A stretch of DNA of 64,000 nucleotides from FEN-1219 sp039933105 (GTDB lineage: Bacteria; Pseudomonadota; Gammaproteobacteria; Steroidobacterales; Rariloculaceae): positions 1-64,000 of the forward strand of contig JBDTOT010000004.1 of assembly GCA_039933105.1 (NCBI GenBank). Direction: 5' to 3'. The notes under the pieces were generated by a model. That model did not search any database, was not told where the DNA came from, and saw only the letters and a list, made by a program, of their open reading frames with translations. Shown piece after piece: positions 58,025 to 64,000 of this stretch (the stretch's first letter is position 1; the number at the start of each line of letters is the position of its first letter). Position numbers and translations under genes: made by a program.

Positions 58025-58317
58025 GTACGCCCGCGGCTACTCCACTCGATATCCACCATGAGCCCGACGCTCACCGGTTCGCGGCGCGAATCGCCGGCAC
58101 CGACGCCGTGCTCGAATACGAGACGTTGGACGCCAAGACGCTCGAGTACCACCACACGTTCGTCCCGCAAGCGCTGCGTGGCGGCGGTATCGCATCGCAA
58201 CTGACCGCGTTCGCGCTGCGCTACGCGCGCGAGAACGGTCTCAAGGTGCGACCGACGTGTCCCTTCGTCGCGCGTTACCTGACCAGGCACCCGGAATTCC
58301 AGCCGCTGGTCGGCTAA
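58021..58317 (+). CDS. Small GNAT-fold acetyltransferase (YjdJ-like)
   Basis: The product has 98 residues, the length of the short GNAT family typified by YjdJ. It has AVLEYETLDAKTLEYHHTFVPQALRGGGIASQLTAFALRYARENG, with the acetyl-CoA loop RGGGIA and VRPTCPFVARYLTRHPEFQPLV. Likely acetyl-CoA-binding; substrate unknown. GTGA overlap with the upstream gene and a four-base overlap with the convergent photolyase gene. Confidence 0.85.
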   Translation: MSTPAATPLDIHHEPDAHRFAARIAGTDAVLEYETLDAKTLEYHHTFVPQALRGGGIASQLTAFALRYARENGLKVRPTCPFVARYLTRHPEFQPLVG

Positions 58318-59777
58318 GCGCCTTCACTCTCGCGACCGGTTCCACGCACGCTTGCGTAAGCCACGAGCGCCCGCGCACGACCCACTGCATGCGCCACCAC
58401 CGGTAACGGATACGTGCGGCCCAGTTCCACGCTTGCGGCGCGCAACGCAGCTTCCGGCGCCGCACTGGGGTCGTGGAGAAACTCGGGGGCCAAAGCGGCA
58501 AGCTCCGGAACCCAGCGGCGAACGTAGTGGCCGTCCGGATCGAACTTCTGGGCTTGCAGCAGCGGATTGAAGACCCGGAAGTACGGCGCCGCGTCCGCCC
58601 CGCTGCCCGCAACCCACTGCCAACCGACGGAGTTGTTCGCGAGATCCGCGTCGACGAGCGTGTCCCAAAACCAGCGCGCGCCCTGCTGCCACGGCACGAG
58701 CAGATGCTTGACCAGCAACGACGCGGCAACCATCCGCACCCGATTGTGCATCCAGCCCGTGTGCCAGAGCTCGCGCATGCCAGCATCGACCAGCGGATAG
58801 CCCGTCTGCCCGCGCTGCCAGCGCGCGAGCACAGCGGCATCGTCACTCCACGGAAAGCGCCGGAACTCGGCGCGGAACGATTCGTGCGGAAAACGTGGCC
58901 AATGCCACACGAGATGTCGCGCGAACTCGCGCCAACCGAGCTCGCGAAGGAATGCAGCCTCCCCCTCGCCTTTGTTCCGGCCTGCGGCTGCGGCCCACGC
59001 GGTTCGCGGGCTGATTTCGCCAAAGCTCAGGTGCGGAGACAGGCGCGAGGAGCCTTCTCGATCCGGCCGATCGCGCTCCGTGCGGTACACGCGCAGCGGC
59101 CCGGCTGCGAACGCGGCGAGCCGTGAGCGCGCCCCGGTTTCGCCGGGCATCCAGGTGGCGCGGAGGCCGCCCGCCCAATCCGGATGCCTCGGCTCGAGCG
59201 CCCAGGCGTCGAGCGCATCGCCCGCCGCAGCAGAGCGCACGAGCCGCAACTTCGCCGGCACCGGCAAAGGCATACCGACCGACCCGGAGCGCAAACAAGC
59301 GCTCCAGAAGGCCGTGAACACTTTGAACGGCTGCCCCGATCCATTGCGAATCTGCTCGGGGTCGAACAGCGCGTCGCCTGCGTGTAGAACGAGCTTGATG
59401 CCGCGTGCAGCGAGCAGTTTTGCGAGCTCGGCTTCTGCGCTTCGGCCGTTCGGTGCATAGCTCTTCAAGCAATGGACTTCGACCGCGGCGTTTGCCACGG
59501 CCACGGACTCCACTTGCGTCGCCGACGCTCCGCGCCGCAACAGGAGATCCCCGCCGCGCTCGGCGATATGCTGGCCGAGTGCGCGAAGGCTGGCATGCAA
59601 CCACCATTTGCGAGCGCCGCCCGGCGCGTCGTCGACCGTCTCGTCGTAGACATAACACGTGACCATCGGTAGCCCACTACGCGCCGCCGCGGTCAAGGCG
59701 ACGTGATCGTGCAGCCGCAAATCATTTCGAAGCCAAACGAGACACCGGGGCTCCGGCGACACCGCGCCCGAGCTCAT
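58314..59777 (-). CDS. phrB: Deoxyribodipyrimidine photolyase
   Basis: The product has 487 residues. An N-terminal antenna-binding Rossmann domain (LVWLRNDLRLHDHVAL) and a C-terminal FAD domain with SSRLSPHLSFGEISPRTAW, TGYPLVDAGMRELWHTGWMHNRVRMVAASLLVKHLL and DADLANNSVGWQWVAGSGADAAPYFRVFNP. Light-driven repair of cyclobutane pyrimidine dimers. The class I CPD pattern is good; a cryptochrome role cannot be excluded from sequence. Confidence 0.93.
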   Translation of the reverse strand: MSSGAVSPEPRCLVWLRNDLRLHDHVALTAAARSGLPMVTCYVYDETVDDAPGGARKWWLHASLRALGQHIAERGGDLLLRRGASATQVESVAVANAAVEVHCLKSYAPNGRSAEAELAKLLAARGIKLVLHAGDALFDPEQIRNGSGQPFKVFTAFWSACLRSGSVGMPLPVPAKLRLVRSAAAGDALDAWALEPRHPDWAGGLRATWMPGETGARSRLAAFAAGPLRVYRTERDRPDREGSSRLSPHLSFGEISPRTAWAAAAGRNKGEGEAAFLRELGWREFARHLVWHWPRFPHESFRAEFRRFPWSDDAAVLARWQRGQTGYPLVDAGMRELWHTGWMHNRVRMVAASLLVKHLLVPWQQGARWFWDTLVDADLANNSVGWQWVAGSGADAAPYFRVFNPLLQAQKFDPDGHYVRRWVPELAALAPEFLHDPSAAPEAALRAASVELGRTYPLPVVAHAVGRARALVAYASVRGTGRESEGA

Positions 59778-59796
59778 CGGCCGCGCCTCGGTAGCG

Positions 59797-61290
59797 TCAC
59801 TCGAGCGGAATTCCCGCCGCTCGCAGCTGGGCGATCAGCGGTTCGAGCTGCGCGGCGTAGCGACGCCAGCGGCCGACGGCCGTACCATACAGCGGGGCAC
59901 GCACCTGCACCGAGCTCGCCGTCGCGACCGGCGCGGCGTTGGTATGAAAGTCGAGACACCGCGCCTCCCACGGCAAGCCGCAAAACTCGAGCAGCGCGCG
60001 CGTCGTCGGCTCTTGCTCCGCCACCAGAGCCTCGTAGGACACTTCGAGCACTTTGCCGGGCAGCACTCGCTGCCAATGCGCGAGCAGCCGATCGAACAGC
60101 ACGTAGTAGCGCCCAATGTCGCCTAAATCGTACGTGAAGTTGTAGGACGAGAACGCGACCGCGAACAGCTGACGATAAAGACTCAAGCAACTGTCGAGCG
60201 GCTGCCGCCGCAGACACACGATCTTCGCATGCGGCAGCGCGAAGTGGATGAAGCCGACGTAGAAGAAATTCAGGGGCAACTTGTCGACGAACCGAGGTGT
60301 CTTGCCGGTCAGCGGACGCGTGCTGTCGATATAGGTCTGGCCGACAGCGGCGAGATCGCAACGCGCCGCCTGCTCGATCGTTTGCGCGTCCAGCACGCGG
60401 TTCGAGGACGTCGCCGCCGCACGCTTCAGAGCCAGCCCGAAGTTCTGCAGCTCCCCAGCCGACTGCACGTGCGAATGCGCAGACAGGATTCGTTCGACGA
60501 GCGTGGTGCCAGAGCGTGGCAACCCAACGACAAAGATCGGCTCGCGACTCGGGCAACCGGCAGGCGGCGCGGCGCACCGCGGTCCGTCCAACACGCGTTC
60601 GATCGCAGCGAACAGAGCTTCGTCGTCGGCGATTGTGTAGTCCAGGGTGGCGCGCTTACGGACTTTGCCAGCCGTCAGATGAGCGAACGCGCGCGGATAC
60701 TCGCCGAGATCCTCGAGCTCCTTCGCGAGCGCGTGCCGCAGGTGGAGCTCGCCGTCCACATCGTCCCCCACACCGTCGAGCAAGACTTCGAGCCGCGCGA
60801 CGTGGTTGTGTGCGGCCGTCTGTTTGCGCAACTCTGCGAGCGCCGAATGCGCGCGATACGCGCGGGGCGCAAGCCCGATAACCGCCTCGAGCGCACGTTC
60901 CGCCTCGTCGAATCGCCCGAGGATGCGCAGTGACGCCGCGAGGTTGTAGTGAAAGTCGGCATTCGACGGCATCTCTGCCACTGCGCGCCGAAACGCCGCC
61001 ACGGCGCGGTCGTGGTCGCCGAGGCGAGACCAGACGACGCCGAGGGTGTCGAGCGTCAACGCGTCACGCGGCGCCAATGACTCGGCATGCTCTGCAGCCG
61101 CGCGCGCTTCGCCGTCGTGTTTTAGTGAGGCCAGACAGCGTGCGTGCTGCGCGTGATAGTCGGAACGCGTGGCGTCGAGAATCAGCGCACGCTCGATGGC
61201 CGTACACGCCTCGCCGTAGCGTCGCGCCGAGGCGGCGACCATTCCCAGCAGGAAATGCGCATCGGCGTGCTCGGGCGCGACCGCAAGCAC
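59797..61290 (-). CDS. TPR-sulfotransferase protein
   Basis: The product has at least 497 residues. The first 210 or so are TPR repeats (for example AHFLLGMVAASARRYGEACTAIERAL, DFHYNLAASLRILGRFDEAERAL). The C-terminal part is a PAPS-dependent sulfotransferase: IFVVGLPRSGTTLVERILSAHSHV is the 5'-phosphosulfate loop, and the later FVDKLPLNFFYVGFIHFALPHAKIVCLRRQPLDSCLSLYRQLF is the 3'-phosphate region. GTG 61290 is the first usable start, but TPR-like coding continues upstream to about 61410 with no start codon (see findings). Acceptor unknown. Confidence 0.85.
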   Translation of the reverse strand: MLAVAPEHADAHFLLGMVAASARRYGEACTAIERALILDATRSDYHAQHARCLASLKHDGEARAAAEHAESLAPRDALTLDTLGVVWSRLGDHDRAVAAFRRAVAEMPSNADFHYNLAASLRILGRFDEAERALEAVIGLAPRAYRAHSALAELRKQTAAHNHVARLEVLLDGVGDDVDGELHLRHALAKELEDLGEYPRAFAHLTAGKVRKRATLDYTIADDEALFAAIERVLDGPRCAAPPAGCPSREPIFVVGLPRSGTTLVERILSAHSHVQSAGELQNFGLALKRAAATSSNRVLDAQTIEQAARCDLAAVGQTYIDSTRPLTGKTPRFVDKLPLNFFYVGFIHFALPHAKIVCLRRQPLDSCLSLYRQLFAVAFSSYNFTYDLGDIGRYYVLFDRLLAHWQRVLPGKVLEVSYEALVAEQEPTTRALLEFCGLPWEARCLDFHTNAAPVATASSVQVRAPLYGTAVGRWRRYAAQLEPLIAQLRAAGIPLE

Positions 61291-61408
61291 TTCGAGGCAG
61301 GCTGCGCGCGCGCCGACGAGATCGGCACAATTCAGCCGCTGCAGAGCGGCGCTATGCCAGCGTTCGACTTCCTGTTCCGCGGTGCCGATCGACCTGTCCG
61401 CCCATGAA

Positions 61409-63754
61409 TTAGATCCGGTAGCGGAATTCTAACCCGAGCGTGCGTGGGCGGATCACGTCACGGTAGTAACGACGCAAGTCGAAGCCGTTGACGTTACGGA
61501 TGTAACTCGGATCGAGGCGTACACCGGTCTCCGCAAACTTATCGGTCAAGTTGTCGATGTAGAGGTTGGCTTGCCAACGCTCGTGCCCGATACCAGCCGA
61601 CAGGCTGTGCACGGTATAGGCGCCGAGCGTCTCGCCGTCGTTGCGCAGTCCGACTTTCGTAAAGACGTTGCCGGAGTAGGAAAGGCCGTAGCCCGCGTTC
61701 AACTCGAAACCGTTGCGTAGCGGCCGGCGATAAGCCGCATAGAAGCTCGCCTGCTGCTCCGGCGACCCTGGCAAGCGATCGCCGGGCTGACCGTCCTCGA
61801 CACCGTCCACGATCCCCGGCGCAAAGGTCGTCAGCTCCGCCCTGTTGTGCGCGTAGGTGCCCGTGAACGACCAATGGTCGCCGCGCGACTGGAGCGACAG
61901 CTCGAGCCCTTTGCTCTCGGCCTTGCCGCCGTTCACGGTAATCGGCAACGCGCCGCTGACCGTGGTGCTCAGCGTTTGCACCTTGTCCCAGTCGATGTGA
62001 TACACGGCCGCGTTGAAGATGAGCTTGCCGCCATTCCAAGAGCTGTGCATTCCGAACTCGAGGTTCGTGGTGGTGTCGGGTGCGATGTTGATTTCGTTCG
62101 GCGTGCCGCAGGGAATCTGCGTGCCGCCTGGCGGAATTGCGGGACACACTGCCACCGGATTCGCGCCTCCGTTGCGGTAGCCCTCGCTCAACGTGACGTA
62201 GCCCATCACGTCCTTCGTGAAGTCGTAGGCCGCGTTGATCTTGCCCAGGAAGCCGTTGTCGCTGCTAGCGCCCGCGTTCGCATCGGAGAAGTCGACCAAC
62301 GGCACCAAAATCGTCGACGTGTTGGTGAAGTCATAGCTGAAGAATCGGCCGCCGACGTTGACTTGCAACTTGTCCGTGAATCGATAGCCGACTTCGCCGA
62401 ACAGCGCCGTCTGACTCAGCGTCTGATGCGACGCCTGCCGAAACTCGAGATCTCCCGTCGGCAGCGAGAGACCGACAAACGTGTCGAACCCCGGCACGAA
62501 CTCACTGCTGCTTCCGTTGAGATCGAAGTCATTGTAAAAGGCGCCTGCGATCCACGAGAGCTTGCCGGTGCCCTTCGATACGAGCCGCACCTCTTCGTTC
62601 GTCCGCTTTTCCTTCGCCAATTCCCGCGTGTACGCCACGAACTGGGGAAAGGACTCGTAGCCGTAGCCTAAGTCAAGCAAGAGATCGGTTTGATCCCGCT
62701 GACCCACTTGGTCGTAGCGGGACACGCCCGTGGCCGACACGAGCTGCGCGAAGCCGAGATCGGCGACGACCTCCACGCTGAACAGATCGCTCTTCCGGTC
62801 ATTCGGTTCGACGAACCGCGCCGCGGACTCGTACTTGCCCGTGTTGAACGCGAACCGATGATTCACGGTGCGCCCGCCGACGTCCTGGTCCTGGTGGTAA
62901 TAGTTGAACGTCACATCGACGGTGCTCGAGACGTTCCACAGCAGCGCGACGCGGCTCGACAGCGTATGTTCCCAATCGACGTCGTTTTGCCGATGCAGAT
63001 TGGCCGCTACGGCCGCCGGGTCGTTCAGATCGGGCTGCGGATTCGACACGCCCGGTTGATTCACGAGGTACGGGTAATCGATGAAGCCCGGATCGTGCGT
63101 GTAGCCGATCGCAGCGCGGAACGCGAGTTTGTCCTCAGCGATCGGTGCATTCAGAACGAGGTCGGCTTTGTAGCCCTCCGAGTCGCTGTGCGACAGCGCG
63201 TATAGATTGCCATGCGCCTCGAGACTGAACTCCTTCGAACTCGGCGCCTTCGGAATGTAGCGCACCGCACCACCGAGCGTGCCCTCGCCGTACAGCGTGC
63301 CCTGAGGCCCGATCAGCACCTCGACGCGCTCGAGGTCCTTCATCTTGAAATCTAGGTAGAGCGGAACCTCGCCGAGGTATGTACCGACGGTGCCGCCACT
63401 AGCATTGTTCAGGAACTCGCTATCGTTGATCGACTGCACGTTCAGCCCGCGCACCGTCAGCAGGCTTGCTGAACGAGGTCCTTGGTCGACGATGCTCAAG
63501 CCCGGCACCCAGCGCCCGAGTTCGGTCAGACTCGTCAGGCGCTGCTCGTCGAGCTGGTCGCCGCCGATCGCAGCGATGTTGAATGGCAACTCCTGGATCG
63601 TCGTCTCGCGGCGGGACGCGGTGACGATGATCTCTTCGAGCTGCGCACTCTGCGCGAGCGTGACCCCCGCGTAGCTTCCACTGAGTAAGGTTGCGATCGC
63701 GGCAGTGAGCGGTTTAATAGCTATGCGAGCCGTCGGCTTGAGCGTGCGTTTCAT
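61409..63754 (-). CDS. TonB-dependent outer-membrane receptor
   Basis: The product has 781 residues. A signal peptide (about 1-35), then a TonB-box-like EEIIVTASRRE (about 40-50), a plug domain (about 55-165; LLTVRGLNVQSIND, PQGTLYGEGTLGGAVRYIPKAP) and a 22-strand barrel ending in LGLEFRYRI. It imports a scarce ligand with energy from TonB. This subtype is abundant in Sphingomonadaceae, Caulobacter and Steroidobacteraceae; ligand unknown. AAAGGA lies eight bases before the ATG. Next to the sulfotransferase gene on the same strand. Confidence 0.93.
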   Translation of the reverse strand: MKRTLKPTARIAIKPLTAAIATLLSGSYAGVTLAQSAQLEEIIVTASRRETTIQELPFNIAAIGGDQLDEQRLTSLTELGRWVPGLSIVDQGPRSASLLTVRGLNVQSINDSEFLNNASGGTVGTYLGEVPLYLDFKMKDLERVEVLIGPQGTLYGEGTLGGAVRYIPKAPSSKEFSLEAHGNLYALSHSDSEGYKADLVLNAPIAEDKLAFRAAIGYTHDPGFIDYPYLVNQPGVSNPQPDLNDPAAVAANLHRQNDVDWEHTLSSRVALLWNVSSTVDVTFNYYHQDQDVGGRTVNHRFAFNTGKYESAARFVEPNDRKSDLFSVEVVADLGFAQLVSATGVSRYDQVGQRDQTDLLLDLGYGYESFPQFVAYTRELAKEKRTNEEVRLVSKGTGKLSWIAGAFYNDFDLNGSSSEFVPGFDTFVGLSLPTGDLEFRQASHQTLSQTALFGEVGYRFTDKLQVNVGGRFFSYDFTNTSTILVPLVDFSDANAGASSDNGFLGKINAAYDFTKDVMGYVTLSEGYRNGGANPVAVCPAIPPGGTQIPCGTPNEINIAPDTTTNLEFGMHSSWNGGKLIFNAAVYHIDWDKVQTLSTTVSGALPITVNGGKAESKGLELSLQSRGDHWSFTGTYAHNRAELTTFAPGIVDGVEDGQPGDRLPGSPEQQASFYAAYRRPLRNGFELNAGYGLSYSGNVFTKVGLRNDGETLGAYTVHSLSAGIGHERWQANLYIDNLTDKFAETGVRLDPSYIRNVNGFDLRRYYRDVIRPRTLGLEFRYRI

Positions 63755-63940
63755 AGAAAATCCTTTTCAATCAGATCGGTATCGACGAAGAATGCAGTGA
63801 TTCGTCAATTCCGCGGTTATGTAGCACGGGGTTCGCGAAACCGGCAACGACCGCGTGCCGAGGTCGTGCACCACGTCTCACATCAAGGACAGAAACTGGG
63901 CATTTGGTAGACTTTGCAGCCGTTTCTGCCTTCTTTAGCC

Positions 63941-64000
63941 GTGCCCACCCCTTATCTCCCGCCCACCCCTCCGTTCGAGCCGGCTTCGCTATTCAAGCGT
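63941..64000 (+). CDS. Start of a plus-strand gene, partial (continues beyond window)
   Basis: From GTG 63941 the frame reads MPTPYLPPTPPFEPASLFKR to the edge. The FEPASLFKR start recalls YheT-type alpha/beta hydrolases, but 20 residues are too few to be sure. Divergent from the TonB receptor with 186 bases between. Confidence 0.35.
   Translation, partial: MPTPYLPPTPPFEPASLFKR

Overview
The window is GC-rich and densely coding. It reads as chromosomal DNA of a gammaproteobacterium, probably from the Steroidobacteraceae/Nevskiales/Xanthomonadales side of the class. This placement is an inference. It rests on the gammaproteobacterial block purA-yjeT-hflC-hflK-hflX-hfq-miaA-mutL-amidase-tsaE-nnrD with divergent queG, on pcnB-deoxynucleoside kinase-panB-panC, on a large TonB-dependent receptor, and on two secreted families of unknown role (one DUF6152-like).

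Layout. 1-1258 (minus strand) is the end of a mobile element: a primase-like replication gene running off the left edge, a small unknown gene and an AlpA-type regulator, with a cluster of short direct and inverted repeats in front (1424-1576). 1917-3001 holds a TetR regulator and a SnoaL-like gene behind a perfect 20-bp palindrome. 3540-10633 is a four-gene plus-strand operon: KaiC, KaiB, a 1254-residue multi-PAS hybrid histidine kinase with receiver and HPt domains, and a receiver-EAL c-di-GMP phosphodiesterase. Two identical 33-bp direct repeats (3054-3086 and 10787-10819) lie outside this operon, and pieces of other histidine kinases lie just beyond its right end. The operon therefore looks like a cassette placed in a two-component-gene neighbourhood.

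11924-24381 holds a secreted protein of unknown function, an mdtABC-type RND efflux operon, a divergent response regulator and hybrid sensor kinase sharing an operator-like nested dyad with the efflux operon, and an exported thioredoxin-like protein. 24460-33128 is a polysaccharide locus: two glycosyltransferases, an asparagine-synthase-like amidotransferase, gmd and fcl (GDP-L-fucose synthesis), two FkbM-type proteins and a fucosyltransferase-like protein. 33269-38107 has an Atm1-type ABC exporter, a Nudix hydrolase and feoAB. 38164-49614 is the conserved housekeeping block. 49657-52656 has queG, a class III-like PPK2 and a cNMP-binding-domain diguanylate cyclase. 52653-56492 has panC, panB, a deoxynucleoside kinase and pcnB. 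A tRNA-Glu(CTC) follows at 56545. The right end holds a DUF6152-like protein, a small protein plus GNAT pair, a photolyase, a TPR-sulfotransferase and a TonB-dependent receptor. A partial plus-strand gene begins at 63941.

The most interesting system is the KaiC-KaiB-kinase-EAL operon. It is a clock-protein pair without KaiA, wired by gene order to a phosphorelay and to c-di-GMP breakdown. In its KaiC the paired catalytic glutamates of the second ATPase domain are replaced, while the Ser-Thr phosphorylation pair is kept.
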